The position numbers and the translations under genes are program-made. The notes under the pieces were generated by a model. That model did not search any database and was not told where the DNA came from. It saw only the letters and a list, made by a program, of their open reading frames with translations. From NCBI GenBank assembly GCA_020852775.1, contig JADZAD010000007.1:1-14120 (forward strand): a stretch of DNA of 14,120 nt. The letters run 5' to 3'. This DNA is from Anaerolineae bacterium (GTDB taxonomy: Bacteria; Chloroflexota; Anaerolineae; Aggregatilineales; UBA3940). Below, piece after piece: positions 1-6,979 of the stretch; the stretch's first letter is position 1; each line of letters begins with the position of its first letter.

Positions 1-1
1 C

Positions 2-1282
2 GTGATCTCCCTGAATGTCGGGGTACGCTATCTGCTGCCCGTCATCCTGCTGCTGTATCTGTTCATTGCCCGGATTGCAGCCGGCCCGCTGCGCTCCGGA
101 ATGCTGCGCCTGGCTGTGATCGGTATGCTGCTGCTGGTGAATATCGCCATCACGCTGCGCGCATTTCCGAACTACATCTCGTATTTCAACCTCGTGTCAG
201 GTGGCTCGGCCAACGGATACCGCATCCTGGTCGATTCCAATCTTGACTGGGGCCAGGACCTGCCTGCGCTGGCGGATTACCTCAGGGAGACCGACGCGGA
301 CACCGTCTACCTCAGCTACTTTGGGCAGGCGGAACCGGCGTATTACGGCATTGACTACACTCCACTGCCCGGCTGGCCGCCGCCCACGCCTGACCCATCG
401 CGCCCGGCTTTCGCCCCGCTGAACCCGGCCCCCGGCCTGTACGCCATCAGCGCCTCAAACTTGGTCGGGGTACAGCTGTACCAGCCGGAGACGTTCGGCT
501 ACTTCCGTGCCCGTGAGCCACTGGCAAGAATCAACAACAGCATCTTCATTTACGATGTCCCTGATACGGTTGAAGCCGCGGATGTGTGGGTAGGGCAGTG
601 CGCGGATACGCCTGTTGAAGCTGAGGAGTATCTGCCGGAACTGGTCGGTAAGGCCTCGATTGATACACTGTATTTCGACTGCAACACCAGCCTGTCGTCG
701 TTCCGCCAGCCGGGTTGGGTAATGCTCCCGGCGGGCCGTGAGCCGGTTGGCCTGGATCGCCCGGCGGATTTCCTGTCCCGCAATGCGGACGGCTCACCGA
801 AGTACGGCGCGTGGCGTGTGGTGGAAGCGCCGCCTGCGCCTCCCTCAACCGTTGAGTTCCCGGCGGTGCCGCTCCCGGTACCGGTGGCTGGGTATATCGA
901 AATGCTGGGCTACCAGCTCAGTGCGCCGGACGCGGCCCCGGGTGATACGCTGACGCTGACCGTGTGGTGGAGTGTGCGGGAAGTCCCGCCGCCGCCGGTA
1001 TCGCTGTTCGCGCACATTCTGGGTGGGGATGGCAGCCTGCTCGTGGCCGGGGATGCGCTGGGGGTAGCTATCGAGGACTGGGAACCAGGCATGGTACTGA
1101 TTCAGCAGCATCAGTTCGTGCTGCCAGAGGCCACTCCTCCTGGCCTGTACGCGGTCACCACCGGGCTGTATTCACTCGGTACGGGTGAACGCTTCCCGAT
1201 CGCCCGTTCAGGTGATCGCGTCGTGGATCGAATCGCACTGAAGAGCATCCAGATCGGCGTGGAAGCAACCCCTGAACCCTGA
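2..1282 (+). CDS. GT-C family membrane glycosyltransferase, C-terminal part (5' end outside window)
   Basis: This is the C-terminal 426 residues of a GT39/PMT-like protein, a class that moves sugars from polyprenyl-phosphate carriers on the outer face of the membrane. The frame is open at the left edge and the first visible codons (NVGVRYLLP) match an internal motif of the family, so the GTG at base 2 is not a real start. Two membrane helices lie at about 9-25 and 35-52. An extracytoplasmic part follows with the family motif DSNLDWGQD at 78-86 and YFG..EPAYYG at 106-116. A middle region (190-275) has Cys200 and Cys227. A proline-rich linker leads to a beta-sandwich module (about 296-420) of the type also found in the genes at 4403 and 6980. 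Its stop TGA runs into the Shine-Dalgarno sequence of the next gene (TGAGGAGG), so the two are probably cotranscribed. The exact sugar and acceptor cannot be read from sequence. Confidence 0.82.
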   Translation: MISLNVGVRYLLPVILLLYLFIARIAAGPLRSGMLRLAVIGMLLLVNIAITLRAFPNYISYFNLVSGGSANGYRILVDSNLDWGQDLPALADYLRETDADTVYLSYFGQAEPAYYGIDYTPLPGWPPPTPDPSRPAFAPLNPAPGLYAISASNLVGVQLYQPETFGYFRAREPLARINNSIFIYDVPDTVEAADVWVGQCADTPVEAEEYLPELVGKASIDTLYFDCNTSLSSFRQPGWVMLPAGREPVGLDRPADFLSRNADGSPKYGAWRVVEAPPAPPSTVEFPAVPLPVPVAGYIEMLGYQLSAPDAAPGDTLTLTVWWSVREVPPPPVSLFAHILGGDGSLLVAGDALGVAIEDWEPGMVLIQQHQFVLPEATPPGLYAVTTGLYSLGTGERFPIARSGDRVVDRIALKSIQIGVEATPEP

Positions 1283-1291
1283 GGAGGCCCG

Positions 1292-1678
1292 ATGGCACAG
1301 CCTGTCACCGATGAGACCCTTGTTCCCTTCGTGGGGCGCCTGCAAGAGGAGCGCAACATCTGGCTGTGCACCGTTCGGGCGGACGGTCGCCCGCATCTGG
1401 TGCCGATCTGGTTCGTCTGGCACGAGCGCCGGGTATGGGTGTGTACTTATGCCGGGTCGCAGAAGGTCAGAAACCTCGAAACACGGCGCGATGTCTCCGT
1501 GGCGCTGGAGAGCGGCAGCGCGCCGTGTGTCATTGAAGGTACAGCGGTGCTGCATCCCATCGAAACGGTATGGGACGCGCTCAACCCACCCTTCATCCGC
1601 AAGTATGACTGGGATCTCAAAGCCGACCCGGACAGCCTCATCATGATCGAGGTGATGCCGCTCCGGCTGCTCTACTGA
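1292..1678 (+). CDS. PNPOx-like split-barrel oxidoreductase (PPOX/FDOR class, FMN or F420)
   Basis: A small 128-residue protein with the split-barrel flavin fold of the pyridoxamine-5'-phosphate-oxidase-like superfamily. The clearest signature is residues 23-41 (N-I-W-L-C-T-V-R-A-D-G-R-P-H-L-V-P-I-W), the strand-turn-strand that opens such barrels. It is followed by a Trp-rich strand (VWVCTY 48-53), the loop SQKVRNL (56-62) that usually contacts cofactor phosphate, and the strand VIEGTAVLHP (80-89). The length fits the short FDOR/PPOX type rather than true PdxH (about 210 aa). The start is ATG with a strong SD, GAGGAGG at 1281-1287, 4 bases upstream. It lies 9 bases behind the glycosyltransferase gene, yet nothing links it functionally to sugar transfer. 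Chloroflexota can make F420, so either F420 or FMN is possible. The substrate is unknown. Confidence 0.85.
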   Translation: MAQPVTDETLVPFVGRLQEERNIWLCTVRADGRPHLVPIWFVWHERRVWVCTYAGSQKVRNLETRRDVSVALESGSAPCVIEGTAVLHPIETVWDALNPPFIRKYDWDLKADPDSLIMIEVMPLRLLY

Positions 1679-1680
1679 AA

Positions 1681-1701
1681 CCGGTAGTACGTTCTACCCG
1701 G
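1681..1701. terminator. Weak hairpin between convergent genes
   Basis: GGTAG (1683-1687) can pair with CTACC (1694-1698) around a 6-base loop, and CC at 1681-1682 can add to GG at 1700-1701 past a one-base bulge. It sits in the 15-base gap between two convergent genes, where a two-way terminator would be expected, and includes the last codon of the minus-strand gene. There is no U-run on either side, so this is a tentative call. Confidence 0.22.
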
Positions 1702-2032
1702 CATCCGCCAGTCGATTGCCGAACCAGAACTTCTTCCAGTTCCCGCCGCTGCTCTGCAGGGCAAGAAAGACATACAGGCAGGCGGTCAGGCTGCCCAGCG
1801 TGATCATGAAGATGATCCACACGATGGAGCGCAGGGCTGACTTCTCACGGAAGACGATCCAGCCGGAAAAGACCGCGAAGCTGATGTAGATATCGATCAT
1901 CGTGACGCGCCCCCACGGCAGCGCCAGTAGTTGCGCGCCCTCAGCGCCGAAGTCGCCACTGGTGAAGCCATAGATGATCGCGCCCAACATGATCAGGACG
2001 CCGAGCCCGGACAGGATTTTTGCAAGTCTCAT
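1694..2032 (-). CDS. Small integral membrane protein, DUF1475-like
   Basis: A 112-residue protein with three predicted membrane helices at about 5-24, 44-61 and 68-92. The loop between the first two has the motif ALPWGRVTMIDIY (37-49), followed by FSGWIVFREKSALRSI, and the chain ends in a polar tail with NWKKFWFGNR (98-107). This pattern recalls the DUF1475 family of small membrane proteins, a recollection from sequence appearance and not a search result. The function of the family is unknown. The ATG start is preceded by GGAGGAG (2045-2039 on the minus strand) with a 6-base spacer, an excellent ribosome binding site. It lies 68 bases downstream of the amidohydrolase gene on the same strand and may share its transcript. 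A TATACT box (2074-2069) could give it its own start, but no matching -35 is visible. Confidence 0.72.
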   Translation of the reverse strand: MRLAKILSGLGVLIMLGAIIYGFTSGDFGAEGAQLLALPWGRVTMIDIYISFAVFSGWIVFREKSALRSIVWIIFMITLGSLTACLYVFLALQSSGGNWKKFWFGNRLADAG

Positions 2033-2100
2033 AGATGTCTCCTCCAGGAATGTGACTGACTGAGGCAGAGTATATCGAAAGGCAGGGATGGCTGTGTGGC

Positions 2101-3438
2101 CTATCGCTGGCTCTGCTGGATGTCCCTTGCCAGTACGTTGACCTCCGCCATGATGTCGTTCTCACGCAGCGTGAGCATGTCGCGCCCACGCACGACTACC
2201 TTCCCGTGCACAATCACGGTATGTACGTCGTCCCGCCCGGCAGCGAAGGCAAGATGGGCATACACATCATAGAGCGGCGTGAGGTGTGGCCGACGCAGAT
2301 CAAGGATAACCACGTCCGCGAGTTTGCCGGCTTCAAGTGACCCCAGCCGCCCACCCAGCCCGATCGCTTCTGCCGCGTCAACCGTCGCCATCCGCAGCGC
2401 CTCGCGCGCTGTGATGAGTGTCGGGTCCTGGTGTACCCCTTTATGCAGTGTGGCGTTGACGCGCAGCGCCGTCCACATATCGAGATCATTGCTACTCTGT
2501 GCACCGTCTGTCCCGACCGTCACCCGCACTCCCGCCTTCTGCATTGCCGGGATCGGCGCGACACCGGAGCCGAGTTTGAGGTTTGAGAGCGGACAGTGCG
2601 AGACGGTAACATGCTTTTCCGCCAACTGCTCGATCTCTGACCCGCTTGTATGGACGCAGTGAGCGAGGATCGTGCGCTCATCGAGCATGCCTAACTCGTC
2701 CAGCAGGCCCTGTGGGCTGTAGCGATGGCGCTCAGAGACTGTCCGAACCTCGGTAGCGGTCTCAGCACAGTGGGTACTGAGGAGCGCACCGAACCGTTCC
2801 GCGAGATCGCGGGCGCGGCCAAGGCTCTTTGGCGAAACGGTATAGGTGCTGTGTGGCATCACACAGGGGATGATCGTCGGATGATGGCGGTACTGCTGCA
2901 GGAACTCCCGCCCGGAGGCCTCACGCGAGTCAGTATCCTGCCTATCCGGGGCGTCACCATCGAAGTAAACCGGCCCGGCGACCAGCCGAAACCCACTCTC
3001 CAATGCGGCCTGCGCCAGTTCTTCCGGGTGCCAGTACATGTCAACGGCGGTTGTCGTACCGCCCCGCAGCATCTCCGCCTGTGCCAGCGCGGCCCCCAGC
3101 CGCACGTACTCCGGGGTGACGAACTGCCGCTCGGACACCCAGAGCTTCTCCAGCCAGGCTTCCAGCGGCAGGTCCTCGATCAACCCCCGGTAAAGCACCG
3201 CCGGGCTGTGCGTATGGGTATTGATCAGACCGGGCATCACCAACTGCCCGGTGGCATCAATGACCTCCGTAGGCTGGTAAGCGTCAAGCAGGCGTTTCGT
3301 GGGGCCAACGCCGATAATCTCCGCGCCACGGACGGCGATCGCACCATCCCGAAGGGTAGTATCCGCCCGGTCGATGGTAAGAATAAGGCCATGTGTAATC
3401 AGCAGGTCTGCGGGCTCACGGGCTGGCGAATCGGGCAT
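2101..3438 (-). CDS. mtaD: Amidohydrolase, probable 5-methylthioadenosine/S-adenosylhomocysteine deaminase
   Basis: A 445-residue TIM-barrel amidohydrolase of the MtaD/SsnA/TrzA group, which deaminates aminopurine nucleosides such as MTA and SAH to the inosine analogues. Metal-site residues are visible: H75 and H77 (NTHTH), H223 with catalytic E226 (STHCAE), H260 (ILAHCVH) and D311 (GTDGAQS). The segment RGLIEDLPLEAWL (84-96) and S315 after the GTD motif match the substrate-recognition parts I recall from Thermotoga TM0936, which acts on SAH and MTA; this favours nucleoside deamination over guanine or triazine hydrolysis. An N-terminal and C-terminal beta domain (about 8-66 and 365-430) flank the barrel. 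The ATG start has GAGGAG 6 bases upstream. It is divergent from the LysM gene, and its 5' region overlaps the 127-base promoter region at 3439-3565. Exact substrate remains inferred, since this group is often misnamed. Confidence 0.85.
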   Translation of the reverse strand: MPDSPAREPADLLITHGLILTIDRADTTLRDGAIAVRGAEIIGVGPTKRLLDAYQPTEVIDATGQLVMPGLINTHTHSPAVLYRGLIEDLPLEAWLEKLWVSERQFVTPEYVRLGAALAQAEMLRGGTTTAVDMYWHPEELAQAALESGFRLVAGPVYFDGDAPDRQDTDSREASGREFLQQYRHHPTIIPCVMPHSTYTVSPKSLGRARDLAERFGALLSTHCAETATEVRTVSERHRYSPQGLLDELGMLDERTILAHCVHTSGSEIEQLAEKHVTVSHCPLSNLKLGSGVAPIPAMQKAGVRVTVGTDGAQSSNDLDMWTALRVNATLHKGVHQDPTLITAREALRMATVDAAEAIGLGGRLGSLEAGKLADVVILDLRRPHLTPLYDVYAHLAFAAGRDDVHTVIVHGKVVVRGRDMLTLRENDIMAEVNVLARDIQQSQR

Positions 3439-3470
3439 GGGATACTCCTCTATGAGGACGGGCAGGTTAT

Positions 3471-3498
3471 TTCACTCCTGTGCTGCATCTACTATAAT
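3471..3498 (+). promoter_or_regulatory. Sigma-70-type promoter for the LysM/GT-C unit
   Basis: A perfect -10 hexamer TATAAT lies at 3493-3498. A candidate -35 TTCACT (3471-3476, 4 of 6 consensus bases) sits 16 bases upstream. It is in the 127-base gap between divergent genes and would start transcription near 3505, about 60 bases before the LysM gene. A minus-strand TACAAT (3502-3497) overlaps it and could serve the amidohydrolase, but no good -35 goes with it. Confidence 0.55.
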
Positions 3499-3565
3499 TG
3501 TACAGGTACCCGAACAAAAGCCGGGGACGGGCTTACTCTCCCCTGTGACGAAGGCGCAGCGGCCA

Positions 3566-4399
3566 ATGAAACGGCAGAATCCGCTCAACAACCTCCTGAT
3601 CCTCATTGCACTCCCGGCGATTGTCTCGCTGGTCGTGTCGCTGCTGGTCCTCTGGTTCTGGGACGCACGGCAGCCTGATGAACAGGTAATCATGCTTCCG
3701 ACCTACAGCGGCACTGCACAATCCGCGACCGGAGCCGAGGCCGCGCCAGAGGCCCAGGGCGTGGAGGATAGTGCTGACGGCTCTGCGGTGGAGGCCGTAT
3801 CGGAAGGGTTGGTTGAAGCCTGCCAGAACCCGATTCATATCGTGGAGAGCGGCCAGACGCTGGGCGCGATCTCTCGCTCCTACAACTTCACGCCGGAAGA
3901 GGTCACTGCGGCCAACCTGGTGGTTGATGCGACCTTCAATCCGGATATGCTGTACGTCGGCCAGTCGATCGTGATCCCCATGTGTGGTATCCCCACCCTC
4001 GAACCGACGGTTGCTTCTACCGAGACACCAGTCCCACCCCGGGTTATCCCCACCCCCGGCGCGACCGCTACGGAACCCGCGGGGGGTGCAGTTTCGGTGC
4101 GGATTGCGGGCGTGGTTGACCCCGGTGACATTACCCGGGAAGGGGTCGAGATTATCAACCGCTCCGGCCCGATTGACCTGGAAGGCTGGACACTGACGAA
4201 CGGTGGCCGGCTGGTCTTCACCTTCCCGGCGTTCCGCCTGTTCACCCAGGGGAGCGTCACCGTGCTGACCGGCGTCGGGCAGAACAGTGCTGTGAACCTG
4301 GTCTGGGGGCGCACGCAGCCCGTCTGGGAAGTCGGAGATGTGATATTCCTCTACGATCCGGATGGCGAACTCCGTGACTTCTACGAGATCACACAGTAG
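3566..4399 (+). CDS. Membrane-anchored LysM and lamin-tail (LTD) domain protein
   Basis: A 277-residue surface protein. A short basic N-terminus (MKRQNPLNN) leads into one membrane helix (about 9-31), with no cleavage site or lipobox, so it is probably an anchor with the rest outside. An acidic, Ala/Glu-rich spacer (50-85) precedes a LysM domain (89-138: IHIVESGQTLGAIS ... DMLYVGQSIVIP), which in known families binds GlcNAc-containing glycans such as peptidoglycan. Cys86 and Cys140 bracket the LysM and could form a disulfide. A Thr/Pro linker (142-172) is followed by a lamin-tail-like beta domain (about 176-275; EIINRSGPIDLEGWTLTNGG). The frame is open upstream to 3299, but the ATG at 3566 is favoured because it directly precedes the basic-hydrophobic signal and follows the TATAAT promoter; its SD (GAAGG, 11 bases upstream) is weak. 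A GTG at 3545 is the alternative. The next gene starts 3 bases after its stop. Confidence 0.88.
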   Translation: MKRQNPLNNLLILIALPAIVSLVVSLLVLWFWDARQPDEQVIMLPTYSGTAQSATGAEAAPEAQGVEDSADGSAVEAVSEGLVEACQNPIHIVESGQTLGAISRSYNFTPEEVTAANLVVDATFNPDMLYVGQSIVIPMCGIPTLEPTVASTETPVPPRVIPTPGATATEPAGGAVSVRIAGVVDPGDITREGVEIINRSGPIDLEGWTLTNGGRLVFTFPAFRLFTQGSVTVLTGVGQNSAVNLVWGRTQPVWEVGDVIFLYDPDGELRDFYEITQ

Positions 4400-4402
4400 C
4401 GC

Positions 4403-6961
4403 ATGACCGGACGCGCCAGATCGATTGTTGCCCGGCTGGCCTCCTTACGTGAGGGACTCACCCTCACCGGCCTGACGCTTATCGGGCTGCTGCTGCGCCT
4501 GTTCCGCCTGCCGACCGTGCCGCTGGGCGCGCATGGTGACATCGCCTGGAAGGGCCTGAACGCCCTCGACTGGCTCCAGCACGGCATCTGGCCGTATTAC
4601 GTTTACGAGCTCTACGCCCCGGAACCGGTGAACGTTTACCTGATGGGCTTCTGGTATGCCGTCACCGGGCAGGTCAGCTTCTTCACCAGCCGCCTTTCAA
4701 CGACCATCGCCAGTACGCTTGTCATCCCGCTGATCTATCTGGCTGTTCGCCTGCTGGCGGGTGCAGAGCGGCGTGACGATCCATCTGTGCGCCGCGCGGC
4801 CTGGCTGGCGTCGCTGGCCTATACTGTCAGCTTCTACCCGATTATGCTGAGCAAGACCGGGCAACGGGCGCAGTTGTTCCCATTGCTCGTGATCCTGCTG
4901 CTGGCCTGCTTCACTCATGGCTGGCAAAGCGGCAAATGGCGTTCTTTTATCGCCGCCGGGGTCGTGATGGCGCTGGCGAACTACACCTACATCCCTGCCC
5001 GGCTGATGCCTCTGATGGTGATCGCCTGGGCCGCTTATGGCTTCTTCGCTGAACGCGAGCGCTTCCGGGTACGCTTCCGGCAGGTGGTGGCGATGGGTAC
5101 GCTCAGCCTGATACTGGTACTGCCGCAGATCGTGACCTACATCCAGACCCCGGAGGCTTTCTTTGCCCGCAGCAGCCAGACCGCCGGGCAGTTCATCTTT
5201 CAGGGAGGCGCCGGGGATGCGGGCCGGTGGCTGATTCTGCTCCAGAAGATCGGCTGGGAATTCGGCATCTACCTGCTGCCCTGGCGCGGCATGTATGCCG
5301 AGATGGGCCGCCCGCTGCTGGGCATCCCGCTGGCCGTCGGGTTTGGGGTTGCGTTGATCGCCGCCCTGTGGAGACTGGGCGAGAAGGCGCTGTGGTGGCC
5401 GCTCATCGGTATTCCACTGATGTTCGTGACAGATATCCTCAGCGGCACGGAACTTCAGCCGCATGGCCTGCGGATGATCGGCACGTTGCCGCTGGTCTTC
5501 ATGCTGGCGGCGGCTGGCCTGGCACTTGGCTGGGGCTGGCTGGAGGCTCATTTGCCGCGCCTGCCATCCGCGCTATGGGGAGGGCTGGCTGCGGGGGTTA
5601 TCCTCGTGCCAGGGCTGTTAAACCTGTGGATGTACCATTTTGTCTATGTCCCGGCGCTCCGGGCTGACCCGTCAACGGTGAACGCACTTGAAGCTGCCGA
5701 CCAGTTCATCGCCGATCTGATCCTGGAGCACAGCAACGATGGCCAGCCGATCCTGATCACGCTGGATGACTTCCAGCGGGCCAACATCCCCTTTCTGCTG
5801 GCTGACGAGTATCAGGTGCGGCGATCCGGTATCCGCATCACCGGTGGCGCGGTCAGCCTGCCGGAATGGCGCAGCCCGGTGCTGGTGGTCGTCCCGGCGG
5901 ATCCGTATCGTCCGCGCCATGATGGACGCATACCGGAACATGACTGGCGCTCGTGGGTAATGTTGCTGGACGGCGAAATCCTGCTGATGCCTCCGGCACG
6001 CGAAGACATCCGCCCGTATTTTGAACCGGGTGGCCCGGTGGATACCGTCGAGGGCTGGGCAGGGCAGGAGGTTGCCTCGCTGTACCGCGCCGTGATGCCG
6101 GAGGATATCTTTGACCTCCGCATCCAACCGTCGCGTGCTAACTTCGGCGGCGAGGTGGAACTGTACGGTTACCAGGTGGACAGCACCGACCTCACTCCCG
6201 GTGGCCCGCTGTGGGTGACGCTGTATTGGCGTGCCACGGAGCGTGGAGCATCTGAAGATTACGAGACGTTCGCGCAGATATGGGATACTCGTGGTGAGGT
6301 CGCTGCCAAACTGCACCGCTGGACGCTGGACGGAGTGTATCGCACACGGCTGTGGCGGCCTGACGAACTTGTGCCGACCCGTTTCATCCTGCAGCCCGCT
6401 GCTGATGCTGCGCCGGGCGCGTACACATTGGTCGCGGGGCTGTACCGGGTGCTGGCGAACGAGCCAGTGCCGGTTATTGATGCCGCCGGACAGCCGGTTG
6501 TTGCTCAGGCTGAACTGGCTACCCTCCGGATCCCACTGCCCATCGCTCCTCCGCGAAACCCTGCTCCAACCCCTGCGATCACGTTCGGCGATTCGATCCA
6601 GTTGGCAGGTATGGCATACCATATGGAGAATCGGACTCTGTTCCTCGACCTTGACTGGCAGGCCCGGCGTGTGCCGGGTGGCGCATACACATTATTCCTT
6701 CACGTTCTTGCTGAGGACGGCGCGATCGTGGCGCAATTCGACCAGCCGCCGCTGGCAGGGCGCTATCCCACCACGATCTGGCAGGCGGATGAGGTGATCC
6801 CGGAGGCGTACTCCATCCCTCTGGAGGGGGTACCCTCGGGTGTTTACGCGGTCTGCGCAGGCTGGTATGATCCGCTGACCGGGAGGCGCCTGCCCGCACT
6901 GTCGGGGGATGAACCCGTGCCGGACAACCGCGTGGAACTGTTCTCCCTGACTCTTCCGTGA
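4403..6961 (+). CDS. GT-C (GT39-like) membrane glycosyltransferase with two C-terminal beta-sandwich domains
   Basis: An 852-residue protein. Residues 18-412 form a multi-pass membrane core of about ten helices, typical of GT-C enzymes that transfer sugars from polyprenyl-phosphate donors on the outside of the cell. The first outer loop has PLGAHGDIAWKGLNALDWL (40-58), the place of the catalytic Asp-Glu pair in this superfamily; here D46 is present but the next residue is Ile. The motif LQPHGLRMIGTLP (351-363) fits the conserved His/Arg segment near the last helices. A soluble part (415-570) is followed by two related beta-sandwich domains (about 575-710 and 726-852) that resemble those of its neighbours. 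The ATG is 3 bases after the LysM stop with no clear SD, suggesting translational coupling. It probably modifies a surface polymer or protein; donor and acceptor are unknown. Confidence 0.85.
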   Translation: MTGRARSIVARLASLREGLTLTGLTLIGLLLRLFRLPTVPLGAHGDIAWKGLNALDWLQHGIWPYYVYELYAPEPVNVYLMGFWYAVTGQVSFFTSRLSTTIASTLVIPLIYLAVRLLAGAERRDDPSVRRAAWLASLAYTVSFYPIMLSKTGQRAQLFPLLVILLLACFTHGWQSGKWRSFIAAGVVMALANYTYIPARLMPLMVIAWAAYGFFAERERFRVRFRQVVAMGTLSLILVLPQIVTYIQTPEAFFARSSQTAGQFIFQGGAGDAGRWLILLQKIGWEFGIYLLPWRGMYAEMGRPLLGIPLAVGFGVALIAALWRLGEKALWWPLIGIPLMFVTDILSGTELQPHGLRMIGTLPLVFMLAAAGLALGWGWLEAHLPRLPSALWGGLAAGVILVPGLLNLWMYHFVYVPALRADPSTVNALEAADQFIADLILEHSNDGQPILITLDDFQRANIPFLLADEYQVRRSGIRITGGAVSLPEWRSPVLVVVPADPYRPRHDGRIPEHDWRSWVMLLDGEILLMPPAREDIRPYFEPGGPVDTVEGWAGQEVASLYRAVMPEDIFDLRIQPSRANFGGEVELYGYQVDSTDLTPGGPLWVTLYWRATERGASEDYETFAQIWDTRGEVAAKLHRWTLDGVYRTRLWRPDELVPTRFILQPAADAAPGAYTLVAGLYRVLANEPVPVIDAAGQPVVAQAELATLRIPLPIAPPRNPAPTPAITFGDSIQLAGMAYHMENRTLFLDLDWQARRVPGGAYTLFLHVLAEDGAIVAQFDQPPLAGRYPTTIWQADEVIPEAYSIPLEGVPSGVYAVCAGWYDPLTGRRLPALSGDEPVPDNRVELFSLTLP

Positions 6962-6979
6962 TCGCATGAGACTATCCAT

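Noticed and set aside
2069..2074. TATACT on the minus strand as a promoter for the DUF1475-like gene
   Set aside because: No -35 match at 16-18 bases upstream; the gene may simply be read from the amidohydrolase transcript.
3518..3534. AAGCC/GGCTT hairpin in the leader of the LysM gene, as a possible riboswitch or attenuator
   Set aside because: Only a 5-pair stem with a 7-base loop and no further structure or U-tract.
2725..3678. A 317-codon plus-strand open frame across the amidohydrolase and the divergent promoter
   Set aside because: It is antisense to a gene with all its catalytic motifs, has no recognisable domain and looks like a GC-driven shadow.
4697..5551. A 284-codon minus-strand open frame within the same GT-C gene
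   Set aside because: Gln/Arg/His-rich shadow opposite hydrophobic helices; no SD and no homology seen.
5672..6622. A 316-codon minus-strand open frame within the 852-aa GT-C gene
   Set aside because: Its translation is rich in Arg, His and Gln with no domain logic, and the plus-strand gene is well supported.
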